A DNA stretch of 64,000 nucleotides from Bryobacteraceae bacterium (GTDB taxonomy: Bacteria; Acidobacteriota; Terriglobia; Bryobacterales; Bryobacteraceae): the NCBI GenBank assembly GCA_023384675.1, contig JAHDVK010000021.1, forward strand, positions 1 to 64,000. Direction: 5' to 3'. Under the pieces are notes generated by a model that saw nothing but the letters and a program-made list of their open reading frames with translations, did not search any database and was not told the origin of the DNA. Position numbers and translations under genes: made by a program. This document shows positions 32,339 through 40,992 of this stretch, piece by piece; the stretch's first letter is position 1, and each line of letters opens with the position of its first letter.

Positions 32339-34666
32339 ATGGACTTTCTAGCCGGGCTCAACCCGCAACAGCGGGAGGCCGTTCAGCATGTGGAGGGTCC
32401 CCTGCTGATTCTCGCCGGAGCCGGCAGTGGCAAGACCCGCGTCATCACCCGCCGGATCTGCCATCTGATCCGCGGGCATGACGTCTATGGCCCCTCAGTC
32501 CTGGCCGTCACCTTCACCAATAAAGCGGCCGGCGAGATGCGCGAACGCGTCCTTCATCTGCTCGGCGGGCAGACCGCCGACGCCGGCCCCGCCGTTTCCA
32601 CCTTCCATTCGTTCTGCGTGCGCCTGCTGCGGCGCGACGGCGCCTCGCTTCATGAACTCCGCCGCGGCTTCACCACCCAGTTCCAGATCTACGACGCCGA
32701 CGACCAGCTCGCCCTCGTCAAGTCCATTTATAAGCGCCTCGGCCTCGACGAGAAGTTCATGCAGTATCGCGCCGCCCTCAGCCGTATCAGCCACGCCAAG
32801 AACCATCAGCAAACCCCCCAGGATTTCTACAAAGCGGCCGCCGACCCCAAGATGGCCCGCCTCGCCAAGCTCTTCGACGACTACGAAAACGGCCTCCAGG
32901 CCGCCAACGCCCTCGATTTCGACGACCTCCTGCTGTGGGCCGTCCGGCTGCTGCGGCACGACGCCGAAACCCGCGAGCTCTGGAACCGACGCCTCCAGTT
33001 CCTGATGATCGACGAGTACCAGGACACCAACCGGTCGCAGTACGAACTGATGCGCCTGCTCGCCTCCCCGCCCCACAACGTGGCCGTCGTGGGCGACGAG
33101 GACCAGTCCATCTACGGCTGGCGCGGCGCGGACATCAACAACATTCTCGACTTCGAGAAGGATTTCCCCGAGGCGCGCGTCATCCGGCTCGAGCAGAACT
33201 ACCGCTCCACCCGCACCATCATCGAGGCCGCCGGCGCGGTGGTGGCGCGCAACAAGGCCCGCAAGGGCAAATGGCTGTTCACCGAAAACGAAGAAGGTTC
33301 GCCGGTCTGCTTCTTCGAGGCCCCCGACGGCGAACAGGAGGCGATGTTCATCGCCTCCACCATCGAGAAGCACCGCCGCCAGGATCCGGCGGCGCGCGTC
33401 GCCGTGCTCTACCGCACCAACTTCCAGTCGCGGCAGATCGAAGAGGCGCTCCGGCGCTACCAGATCGGCTACCTCGTGGTAGGCGGCTTCTCGTTCTACC
33501 AGCGCGCCGAGGTGAAGGACGCGCTCGCCTACGTCCGCCTCCTGCTGAACCCGGACGACGGCGTGAGCCTGATGCGCGTGCTGAACGTGCCCGCCCGCGG
33601 CATCGGCAAGACGACCGTCGAACAACTCGAATCCCGCGCCGCGAGCAACCGCGTCTCGCTCTGGCGGGCGATCGAATCGGCCTGTGACGAACGCAAGCTC
33701 GGCGCGCGCGCCGAAGCCTCCCTCGGCGCTTTCCGGCGGCTGATCAACGAACTCCGGGAAGACCTGCCGTCGCTGGCCCCGCAGGAAGTGTTGAGCGAAA
33801 TCCTCGAACGCACCGGCTACCGCAAAATGCTTGAAAGCGACACCACGCCGGATTCGGAAACCCGCCTCGGCAACCTCGAGGAACTGGTCTCGGCCGCCGC
33901 CGACGCCCACGACCGCGGCGAATCGCTCGTGGACTTTCTCGATACCACCGCCCTGGTGGCCGACGCCGACGCGCTGGACGAAACCGCCCCCGTCTCCCTG
34001 CTCACCATGCACAACGCCAAGGGCCTCGAATTTCCCGTGGTGTTCATCGCGGGCATGGAAGAGGGGCTGTTTCCTCATTCGCGTTCGCGCGAAAGCGAAG
34101 AACAGCTCGAAGAGGAGCGGCGGCTCTGCTACGTGGCCATGACGCGCGCCCAGAAGCGGCTGTACCTCTCCGCCGCTCGGGTGCGGCGGCGTTACGGCGG
34201 CTCGCCGCCCGAGCCCTGCATCCGCTCGCGCTTCCTCGACGAAGTGCCCTCCGGTTTATTGGAGGACCTGCACGAAAAACCGCGGCCGGGCAGCCTGGAT
34301 CTCTACTCCGAGCGCGCCAGCGTGCGCGAATCGGCGCGCCGCAACACCTACACGGGCGCCACCTACAACTCGGTGGACCACATCAAACAGTTCTTCGCCG
34401 CGCGGCAGGCCGCGGACGTGCCGGTGCGCAAGACCGCCCCAGCGCCGAAGCCGGCTCCCTCTCCTGCCGCCGCGAAGCCAAAGTCCGCTCCCGCGCGCCG
34501 TACCGGCCTTTCGGCCGGCGCCGCGGTGTATCATGCAAAATACGGGCGCGGGACGATCCTCCGGAAGGAAGGCGACGGCGACGACGCCAAACTCGTCATC
34601 AGTTTCCACGGATTTGGCTTGAAGAAGCTCGTCGCAAAATTCGCTCAATTAAAGACGGAATCATGA
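32339..34666 (+). CDS. pcrA: UvrD/PcrA-type superfamily 1 DNA helicase
   Basis: The enzyme unwinds DNA 3' to 5' during repair and replication-fork maintenance. The 775-residue protein has the Q-motif start LNPQQREAV, Walker A GAGSGKT (27-33), FTNKAAGEM, DEYQDTNRSQ, GDEDQSIYGWRGAD, the long motif III-V region with LEQNYRST, and MTMHNAKGLEF-type motif V (LLTMHNAKGLEFPVVFI). A Pro/Ala-rich linker (about 700-725) leads to a C-terminal Tudor-like domain (AAVYHAKYGRGTILRKEGD), the RNA-polymerase-binding domain of PcrA. Its stop overlaps the start of a 52-residue basic ORF. Confidence 0.95.
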   Translation: MDFLAGLNPQQREAVQHVEGPLLILAGAGSGKTRVITRRICHLIRGHDVYGPSVLAVTFTNKAAGEMRERVLHLLGGQTADAGPAVSTFHSFCVRLLRRDGASLHELRRGFTTQFQIYDADDQLALVKSIYKRLGLDEKFMQYRAALSRISHAKNHQQTPQDFYKAAADPKMARLAKLFDDYENGLQAANALDFDDLLLWAVRLLRHDAETRELWNRRLQFLMIDEYQDTNRSQYELMRLLASPPHNVAVVGDEDQSIYGWRGADINNILDFEKDFPEARVIRLEQNYRSTRTIIEAAGAVVARNKARKGKWLFTENEEGSPVCFFEAPDGEQEAMFIASTIEKHRRQDPAARVAVLYRTNFQSRQIEEALRRYQIGYLVVGGFSFYQRAEVKDALAYVRLLLNPDDGVSLMRVLNVPARGIGKTTVEQLESRAASNRVSLWRAIESACDERKLGARAEASLGAFRRLINELREDLPSLAPQEVLSEILERTGYRKMLESDTTPDSETRLGNLEELVSAAADAHDRGESLVDFLDTTALVADADALDETAPVSLLTMHNAKGLEFPVVFIAGMEEGLFPHSRSRESEEQLEEERRLCYVAMTRAQKRLYLSAARVRRRYGGSPPEPCIRSRFLDEVPSGLLEDLHEKPRPGSLDLYSERASVRESARRNTYTGATYNSVDHIKQFFAARQAADVPVRKTAPAPKPAPSPAAAKPKSAPARRTGLSAGAAVYHAKYGRGTILRKEGDGDDAKLVISFHGFGLKKLVAKFAQLKTES

Positions 34667-34821
34667 ACACCAAAACCACTACCGACCGTACTGAACGCAA
34701 GAAAGCCAAGCGCATAGCGCGCAAGGCAGCGCCCCCCAAAGCCAAGCGCGCCGAGGGCGTCGACCGGGGATCCCAGAAGAAAAAAATCAGAACCGTCGCT
34801 AAGGGCCAGCGTAAACGGTAA
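34663..34821 (+). CDS. 52-residue highly basic protein coupled to pcrA
   Basis: The ATG overlaps the pcrA stop (ATGA) and the frame runs 52 codons to TAA. Of 52 residues, 12 are Lys and 9 are Arg, with only 4 acidic residues. Ala and Pro spacers (KAAPPKAKRA) give it the look of a histone-H1-like or ribosome-associated tail. No ribosome site of its own is visible, so translation would depend on pcrA. It is too small for most gene finders. It may bind nucleic acid, by inference from composition. Confidence 0.55.
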   Translation: MNTKTTTDRTERKKAKRIARKAAPPKAKRAEGVDRGSQKKKIRTVAKGQRKR

Positions 34822-34921
34822 TTCCGGCGGCATCGCGGCTCCTCCCGGCGCGGATTCGGCGCTATACTATGCTGATCCGCGCCGCCACGCGGATGGACAG
34901 CCCATGAAATCAAGAGCGACT

Positions 34922-34959
34922 GCGGGGCGGGCTTCAGCCCGCGCGGGGCATCAGTCCCG
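34922..34959 (-). repeat. REP-like palindromic element, copy A
   Basis: On the minus strand this reads CTGATGCCCCGCGCGGGC, then TGAA, then GCCCGCCCC. It contains a 6-bp hairpin (34927-34932 with 34937-34942). The same 31-base pattern recurs at 42096-42131 with five differences, two of which are paired changes in the stem. It lies in the leader of the APC permease gene. Confidence 0.65.
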
Positions 34960-35001
34960 TAACCTTTCCATCCGCTCGCCTCGCATGGAGGAGCATTTTC
35001 A

Positions 35002-36495
35002 TTGAGCCAGCTATTCCGTAAGAAGAGCGTGGATGCCCTCATCGCGGCCTCCCACGAGCAGGGCCGCCAACTCAACCGCTCGCTCGGCGCATGGTCGCTG
35101 ATCGCCCTCGGCATCGGCGCCGTCATCGGCAGCGGCATCTTCACGCTGGTCGGCACGGCCGCCGCGGGCGAAGTGCGCAGCTTCGAATCGTTCCTGCACG
35201 TCCCGCTGCTGGACCTGATCACCCAGGGCGGGGACTCCTCGTTCACCTTCGGACGCCCCGGCGCGGGCCCCGGCGTGGCGCTCTCCTTCCTCCTCACCGC
35301 CATCGCCTGCGGTTTCGCGGCGCTCTGCTATGCCGAAATGGCCAGCGCCATTCCCGTGGCGGGCTCGGCCTACACCTACACCTACGCCACGCTCGGCGAG
35401 TTGACCGCCTGGATGATCGGCTGGAACCTGATTCTCGAATACGCCGTGTCCAATATGGCGGTAGCGGTTGGATTTTCGGCTTATTTCAACGACATCTTGC
35501 AGGCGCTGTTCGGATTCCACCTGCCGCGCCAACTTAGCGAACCGATCTTCGCGGGCGGCGAATTGACCGGCGCCTGGTTCAACCTGCCCGCCTTCCTCAT
35601 CCTGATGCTTCTCACCTGGATCCTCGTCCACGGCATCAAGGAAAGCGCCCGCACCAACAACATCATGGTCCTCGTGAAGGTGGGCGCCATCCTCATCTTC
35701 ATCTTCGGCGCTTTCCGCGCCGTGAATACCGCCAACTGGACCCCCTTCCTGCCGAACGGCATGTCCGGCGTGCTCACCGGCGCGGCTATCGTCTTCTTCA
35801 CCTATATCGGCTTCGATTCCGTCTCCACGGCGGCGGAGGAGTGCCGCAACCCGAAACGCGATCTGCCCATCGGCATCCTCGGCACGCTCATCGTTTGCTC
35901 CGTGCTCTACGTCGGCGTGGCGCTGGTGCTCACCGGTATCGCCCGCTGGGACACGCTCGGCAATGCCGCGCCGGTGGCCGGCGCGCTGAAGGCCCTGGGC
36001 ATGGAAAACGTCCGCAAGTGGGTGGGCGCGGGCGCGATCGTCGGCATGATCTCTTCGCTGATGGTCTTTCAGTTCGGCCAGGCACGAGTCTGGTTCGCGA
36101 TGTCCCGCGACGGCCTGCTGCCCAAGGTCTTTTCCCGCGTCCATCCACGCTTCCAGACGCCGCATATCTCCACCTGGATCGCCGGCTTCGTCGTCGGCAT
36201 CCCCGCCGGCGTCTGGGACATCGGCACCTTCGCCGACCTCTCGAGCATCGGCACGCTGGCCGCGTTTATCGTCGTCGGCGCGGGCGTTCTGATCCTGCGG
36301 CGCACCGACCCGGACCGCCCACGCCCGTTCCGCGTCCCCTTCGGCCCCGTGATCCCGGTCCTCTCCATCCTTAGTTGCCTCATCCTGATGACGGCGCTGC
36401 CCACCGAGGCGTGGGTGCGCTTCGTCGTCTGGTCGGTGCTCGGCCTGGCCATTTATTTCGCCTATGGCAGAAAACGAAGTGCGCTGGCCCGCTGA
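35002..36495 (+). CDS. APC-superfamily amino acid permease
   Basis: The 497-residue protein is an inner-membrane cation-coupled amino acid transporter with about 12-14 hydrophobic helices. The first-helix signature GIGAVIGSGIFTLVGTAAAG (about 36-55) marks the APC substrate-binding break. Further signatures are YAEMASAIPVAGSAYTYTYATLGE and FFTYIGFDSVSTAAEE. This places it near the CAT/YfnA group of cationic amino acid transporters. It has an insertion of about 30 residues after helix 1 (RSFESFLHVPLL...GPG). The TTG at 35002 is used because GGAGG lies 10 nt upstream and no closer ATG fits. Confidence 0.9.
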   Translation: MSQLFRKKSVDALIAASHEQGRQLNRSLGAWSLIALGIGAVIGSGIFTLVGTAAAGEVRSFESFLHVPLLDLITQGGDSSFTFGRPGAGPGVALSFLLTAIACGFAALCYAEMASAIPVAGSAYTYTYATLGELTAWMIGWNLILEYAVSNMAVAVGFSAYFNDILQALFGFHLPRQLSEPIFAGGELTGAWFNLPAFLILMLLTWILVHGIKESARTNNIMVLVKVGAILIFIFGAFRAVNTANWTPFLPNGMSGVLTGAAIVFFTYIGFDSVSTAAEECRNPKRDLPIGILGTLIVCSVLYVGVALVLTGIARWDTLGNAAPVAGALKALGMENVRKWVGAGAIVGMISSLMVFQFGQARVWFAMSRDGLLPKVFSRVHPRFQTPHISTWIAGFVVGIPAGVWDIGTFADLSSIGTLAAFIVVGAGVLILRRTDPDRPRPFRVPFGPVIPVLSILSCLILMTALPTEAWVRFVVWSVLGLAIYFAYGRKRSALAR

Positions 36496-36566
36496 ATCCG
36501 ATACCCTCTGCTATGGGCCTCCAGCCGGGCAGCGCTCCGGCGCGAGGACGGGAACTCGAACGATCC

Positions 36567-38093
36567 ATGTCTGAGACACATCTTTGGACCATTGGCGGCT
36601 GGTTTGCGCTTGCGCTCTTGTGCGGCGGTCTGGCTCTCTGGTTCCACCTCGTGCGGCATGGGGTGCGGCTGGGTCTGCAGGTCCGCTATTCGGGGGACGA
36701 CAGCCCGGACTTGCCGGTCACCGAATTACTGCTGGCGAGCGTGGCGACGATTCTGACCGGCGTGGTGCTTTACGAGATTGCACGCGGGCACGACCAGGAG
36801 TTGCGGCTGATCTGGGCTTCGGCAGGCGCCGCGCTGGTGCTCGCGGCAGTTTACTGGACCTGGTCCATTGTGCGCGAGTTCTCTCAACAGGAGAGCGAGG
36901 AGCAGCGCGAATGGCGGCGTACCGCGGCTGAAACGGGCCGGCAGATTCGCCAATGCCTGGAGGAATCCGAGGTGCGCGCCGCCGCCTGCCAGGCTTTGAA
37001 GCAGAGGCTGGCGGCGTCCGACGTCCGGCTGTTTCTTAGGGAGGGCCAGTCTTTCAAGATCGCCTACGACACCACGGGGCGCGAACGCGAGCCGCGCAGC
37101 TACAGTTACGACGCACCTTTGGCCGCCCTCGTCCGCGAGACTCCAGCGGGAATGCCGTTTGTCTTTCATGACAACGGGCTACGGCTTGCCGCCCCCGTGA
37201 CCGCCGGACTCGCGCTGGATGGCTTCTTCCTGGTCAGCGGCGGCCCGTACTCCCTGCCCCAGTTGCGTTTCGCAGCCAGCGTCGGCCACGAAACCGCACG
37301 CGCCTTGGAACTCGCGGGCGAGATCGGCAAAGAGGCGGAAAGACGTGCCGCCGCCAAGGTCGATCGGCGCGAGAAGGAACACACCCTGCGGGCGCTGGAT
37401 CATCTGGTCGCGCCCGATTCGCCCATGGTCGCGGGACTCGATTTTGCCACGGGCGTTTGGCGCGGCGACCGGCCGGGCGGCCAGTTTATCGACGTACTCG
37501 CCCTGCCGCGCGAAACTCTCGGAATCGTGCTGGCCGAATTGCCCGGCTACGGCCTCGATTCCGCCGTGCGCATGTCGCGATTGCAGACGCTGTTGCGCAG
37601 CCGTTTCTGGGCCTACGCCGAAGACCTGCCCGAACTGCTGCAATCCACCTCGCGCGCCCTGCTGGCGGCCAATCCGGCCACGGCGCCAATCCGGATCTTC
37701 CTCGCCTGCTACCGCCCGGCGAGCCGCACCCTCACTTACGTCAACGCCGGCGCGATGCCCCCGATCCTTGTCCGCCGCGGCGGCGAGGGCGCCCAGGTGC
37801 TTCGCTTGTCCGTCTCAGCCCCATTGCTCTGCGCGGACGGTGACACACCGGCCCAAGTCGCCGATCTCGTCCTGGAACCCGGCGATCTTCTCGCCATGGT
37901 GAGCACCCCCCTGGTGGAGACTCTGAATCTGCAGGGTGAAGCCTGGGGCGAGACCCGGCTGATCGAAACTCTCATGAACGGTGAGGCGCAGCCCGCCGCC
38001 GATCTGGTCCCGCTGGTCCTTCACGCCGCGGACGTACACGCCGGGCAAGGGCTTTCCGCTCCTGACCGCGTCATGATTCTGCTCAAAACCTGA
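36567..38093 (+). CDS. Membrane SpoIIE/PP2C-like protein with degenerate catalytic residues
   Basis: The 508-residue protein has three N-terminal transmembrane helices (about 8-29, 51-71, 80-101), a short coiled coil, a GAF-like middle region (about 125-250) and a SpoIIE/RsbU-type phosphatase fold (about 280-508). The family metal ligands are altered. The usual GGDxYD reads GGQFID (304-309), the usual GDVxGHG reads AELPGYG (323-329), NAGH reads NAGA, and the final TDG motif is replaced by STPLVE. The fold is clear but catalysis is doubtful. It may act as a partner-switching pseudophosphatase. The ATG at 36567 is chosen for the membrane start, though its ribosome site is weak. Confidence 0.75.
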   Translation: MSETHLWTIGGWFALALLCGGLALWFHLVRHGVRLGLQVRYSGDDSPDLPVTELLLASVATILTGVVLYEIARGHDQELRLIWASAGAALVLAAVYWTWSIVREFSQQESEEQREWRRTAAETGRQIRQCLEESEVRAAACQALKQRLAASDVRLFLREGQSFKIAYDTTGREREPRSYSYDAPLAALVRETPAGMPFVFHDNGLRLAAPVTAGLALDGFFLVSGGPYSLPQLRFAASVGHETARALELAGEIGKEAERRAAAKVDRREKEHTLRALDHLVAPDSPMVAGLDFATGVWRGDRPGGQFIDVLALPRETLGIVLAELPGYGLDSAVRMSRLQTLLRSRFWAYAEDLPELLQSTSRALLAANPATAPIRIFLACYRPASRTLTYVNAGAMPPILVRRGGEGAQVLRLSVSAPLLCADGDTPAQVADLVLEPGDLLAMVSTPLVETLNLQGEAWGETRLIETLMNGEAQPAADLVPLVLHAADVHAGQGLSAPDRVMILLKT

Positions 38094-38154
38094 AGCCGCG
38101 CAGCCCCCGCTTGGGTTCCTGCCCGCGTTTGTGGCACAATCCTCCCACGGCCTT

Positions 38155-38586
38155 ATGTCTCCTGAACAGGTCTTCTCCCTCGCCAATGCCTCCGTGCTGC
38201 CGGGCTGGTTCCTGCTCATCGTCTTCCCCCGCTGGCGCTGGACACTGCGCCTCACGCCGCTTGTCTTCGTCGTCCCGTTGTCGCTCGCATACATCGCCGT
38301 GCTTGCGTCGAACTTCGGCGGCGAGGGCGGCTTTGACTCGCTCGCCGGCGTCGCGGCGCTGTTCCAGAACCCCTGGGTGCTGCTCGGCGGCTGGATCCAC
38401 TACCTCGCCTTCGACCTGTTCATCGGCGCGTGGGAAGTCCGCGACGCCCAGCGGCTCCGCATCGCTCATCTCCTCCTCATCCCCTGCCTGCTCCTCACTT
38501 TCCTGTTGGGGCCTTTCGGTCTCCTGCTCTATCTCGCGCTGCGTTTCACGCTCAGGCGCCGCTGGGCGCTGGAGGAAGCGCTATGA
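38155..38586 (+). CDS. ABA4-like (DUF4281) small membrane protein
   Basis: The 143-residue protein has four predicted membrane helices. It matches the ABA4-like family by its conserved LANASVLPGWFLL start, NPWVLLGGWIHYLAFDLFIGAWEVRDA core and GPFGLLLY end. The plant member is needed for neoxanthin synthesis; bacterial members have no proven role. It overlaps the next membrane gene by 4 bp (ATGA), so the two are likely made together. A GTG at 38131 is an alternative start. Confidence 0.8.
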   Translation: MSPEQVFSLANASVLPGWFLLIVFPRWRWTLRLTPLVFVVPLSLAYIAVLASNFGGEGGFDSLAGVAALFQNPWVLLGGWIHYLAFDLFIGAWEVRDAQRLRIAHLLLIPCLLLTFLLGPFGLLLYLALRFTLRRRWALEEAL

Positions 38587-39341
38587 ACCACATCCTCAAG
38601 CGCGAGCCGCTTCTGGTCACCCTGGCGGTCATCCATCTCGCGCTCTTTCTGATCTGCCTGATGCTCGCCACAGTGGACCCCCGCCTCGTCACCGGCGTGA
38701 ACGCGTGGTTCAAGCCCGCCAAGTTCGCAATCTCCATCGCGATCTACCTTTTCACCGCCGCCTGCCTGCTCGCGCCGCTCGAACGCGGCGGCATCACCGC
38801 CTTTCTCCGCTGGGTGACCGCCCTGGCGATGGCCGGCGAGATCGCCATCATTACCACTCAGGCGGCGCGCGGCGTTCCTTCGCACTTCAATAACTCCACC
38901 CCGCTCGATGGCATGCTGTTCAGCGCCATGGGCGCGCTGATCGTCATGAACACGATCGGCGCCGCCGGAATCCTCTGGATGTATCTGCGCCACGCCCCGC
39001 CGCTCGCGCCCCATCTGCTGATGGCGGTTCGCCTGGGCCTCGCAATCTTCATCACCGCCAGCCTGCAAGGCTTCATGATGGTGGCCAACGGCGCGCACAC
39101 CGTCGGCGCCCCCGATGGCGCGCGCGGCATCTTCTTCCTCAACTGGAGCCTCTCCCACGGCGACCTGCGCATCCCACACTTCACCGGCCTGCACGCGCTG
39201 CAAGGGCTGCCCATCGTGGCCTGGCTCAGCGGTTCGCGCAAGGCCGTTCTTGCCGTGGCCGTCGTCTGGGCTTTGGTCTTTTTGCTGTCGCTCGCTCTCG
39301 CGCTCGACGGAAAGCCGCTATTGGCTCTTCCCGCGCGCTGA
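38583..39341 (+). CDS. Multi-pass membrane protein of unknown function
   Basis: The 252-residue protein has about seven hydrophobic helices, with conserved-looking polar spots in them (WFKPAKFAISIAIY, HFNNSTPLDGMLFSAMGALI, WSLSHGDLRIPHFTGLHALQGLP). Several His residues near membrane boundaries (SHFNN, SLSHGDLRIPHF, GLHALQ) could bind metal or heme. It is translationally coupled to the ABA4-like gene upstream. No family name is certain. Its end overlaps the convergent D-threonine-aldolase-type gene by 24 bp. Confidence 0.7.
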   Translation: MNHILKREPLLVTLAVIHLALFLICLMLATVDPRLVTGVNAWFKPAKFAISIAIYLFTAACLLAPLERGGITAFLRWVTALAMAGEIAIITTQAARGVPSHFNNSTPLDGMLFSAMGALIVMNTIGAAGILWMYLRHAPPLAPHLLMAVRLGLAIFITASLQGFMMVANGAHTVGAPDGARGIFFLNWSLSHGDLRIPHFTGLHALQGLPIVAWLSGSRKAVLAVAVVWALVFLLSLALALDGKPLLALPAR

Positions 39342-40469
39342 GATGGGCCACGCCGCCAGCACTTCGTCCCCCCGCACCGCATACATGTGGTCGTAGAGGT
39401 TCACCGTCGGGTCGCAGTGCGGCACCACGAATTCCAGCCTGTCGCCGGCCTTCGCGCCGCTAGCCGCGAGCGAGCCGTGCTCGTCGCCCGCGAAACCCAC
39501 CTTCACATCCCGCCGCCCGCGCAGTTCGGGACCGTAGCCGCGGTCCGCCGCGAAGGCCTTGTAGCCGCCGTCGAAGATCGCCAGGTCCGGCTTTGGCCGG
39601 CTTACCACGGTGCAGATGACAAACAGCGCCTGCTGGAAATCGTTGAACTCCTCGCCTTCGCGCGAACCGATGCGGCGGTAATCGATGTCCATGAACAAAA
39701 ACGAGCCGGGCTGCAGTTCGGTGATGCCGTCGATTCCCGGATCGATGTTCCAGGTGCCCGTGGAGCCGCCGCTCAGCCACGGACACGCGATGCCATCGCG
39801 TTCGAGCAGCTTGCGCGTCTCCACGGCTTCGCCCATCGCCTCGCGGCTCGCCGCCGTGCGCGCCTCAAAGCCGCGCCGGTGCGAGGAAGGCCCCGAATAG
39901 GCCTGCAAACCCTGCAATCGGACGTTCTTCAACCGGCTCATGTGGCGCGCGAGTTCGAGCGCGGGCGCGCCGCATTCGATCCCCGTCCGGCGCCCCACCC
40001 ACAAGTCGATGGCGAGGTTCACCCGGAGGCCCGCCGCGCGCGCGGCGGCGTCCCAGTCGCTCGCGTTTTGCGCCTGATCCACGCAAAAAATGGTCTCGGG
40101 ACGCTTCTTCGCCAGCGCGATGCCCTGCGCGATCTTGTCCCGGCCGATCACCGCGGTGGTGACCAGCAGGCCCGTCGCGCCCCCTTCGGCCAGCGCCGCC
40201 GCTTCGCTCAATTTCGCCCCGCAGGAGCCTACCGCGCCCGCTTTCTGGCACATTTTCGCGATTTCGTGCGTTTTGTGGGTCTTCGCATGCGGCCGGAACG
40301 CGAGGCCCGCCGCCTTCAGGTGGTTCGCCATCTTCGCGAGATTCGCTTCGAGCTTGTCCACTTCCACGATCAACGCCGGGGTGGGCAGATCCTCCCGCCG
40401 TTTGGGTAGCGCCTTGAGCGTCGCCGCCGCTACGCCGGGAGTGAGGAAAAACACGCGCCTGCTGGTCAT
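39318..40469 (-). CDS. D-threonine aldolase/D-serine dehydratase-type PLP enzyme
   Basis: These fold-type III pyridoxal-phosphate enzymes act on D-hydroxy amino acids and need a divalent metal. The 383-residue protein has the PLP lysine K63 in FRPHAKTHKTHEIA. It also has a GGSTGTWN loop for the phosphate and the metal-binding H-C-D motif in VPHCDPTVNLYDHMY near the C-terminus. The N-terminal 20 residues (SRRVFFLTPGVAAATLKA) resemble an export leader. Substrate preference between D-threonine and D-serine type compounds cannot be read from motifs. The start is 37 bp from a divergent CoA-binding gene. Confidence 0.85.
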   Translation of the reverse strand: MTSRRVFFLTPGVAAATLKALPKRREDLPTPALIVEVDKLEANLAKMANHLKAAGLAFRPHAKTHKTHEIAKMCQKAGAVGSCGAKLSEAAALAEGGATGLLVTTAVIGRDKIAQGIALAKKRPETIFCVDQAQNASDWDAAARAAGLRVNLAIDLWVGRRTGIECGAPALELARHMSRLKNVRLQGLQAYSGPSSHRRGFEARTAASREAMGEAVETRKLLERDGIACPWLSGGSTGTWNIDPGIDGITELQPGSFLFMDIDYRRIGSREGEEFNDFQQALFVICTVVSRPKPDLAIFDGGYKAFAADRGYGPELRGRRDVKVGFAGDEHGSLAASGAKAGDRLEFVVPHCDPTVNLYDHMYAVRGDEVLAAWPISARGKSQ

Positions 40470-40506
40470 GATTCATGCCAGAATAGCAGGCAGGAACCGG
40501 ATTCGC

Positions 40507-40992
40507 ATGTCTGAAAACACCCGCCAGCTCATTGACGCCTTCCTGGCCGAGAAACGCATCGCCTTTGTAGGCGTGTCGCGCAACGCGAAGGACTTCAGCC
40601 GGATGCTGTTCCGGGAACTGGCCGGCCGGGGCTACGAACTGATCCCGGTGCATCCGGAAGCCGATGAAATCGAAGGAGTTCCGGCGGCGAAGACCGTTAC
40701 GGACATCCAACCCGCCCCGCGCGCGGCACTGCTGCTGAATCCGGCGCGCGAAAGCGCGAAAATCGTCGCTCAGTGCGCCGAGGCGGGCGTTGAAATGGTG
40801 TGGCTCTATAAGAGCGTCGCGTTGGGCGCGGTGACGCCCGAGGCCCTCGACGCCGCCAAGCATTTGAATCTGAAAGTGATCGCGGGCGAATGCCCGTTCA
40901 TGTTCCTGCCCAACCCGGGGCTGATCCACGCCCTGCACCGCGGCTTCCGCCGCCTCACCGGGACTCTGCCGCTTGCTCCACCGAGCGCATGA
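40507..40992 (+). CDS. CoA-binding domain protein (YccU-like)
   Basis: The 161-residue protein is a lone CoA-binding Rossmann domain. It starts with RIAFVGVSRNAKDFSRMLFRELAGRGYELIPVHPEADEIEG and ends with VIAGECPFMFL, both family features of the succinyl-CoA-synthetase alpha N-domain type. No ligase or hydrolase domain follows, so the function is probably CoA-dependent sensing or scaffolding, as inferred for other stand-alone members. Its 3' end overlaps the convergent dipeptidase gene by 38 bp. Confidence 0.85.
   Translation: MSENTRQLIDAFLAEKRIAFVGVSRNAKDFSRMLFRELAGRGYELIPVHPEADEIEGVPAAKTVTDIQPAPRAALLLNPARESAKIVAQCAEAGVEMVWLYKSVALGAVTPEALDAAKHLNLKVIAGECPFMFLPNPGLIHALHRGFRRLTGTLPLAPPSA

Noticed and set aside
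34822-35001. Leader of the APC permease considered as an amino-acid riboswitch
   Set aside because: The only structure is the REP-like hairpin; no lysine, glycine or T-box landmarks are present.
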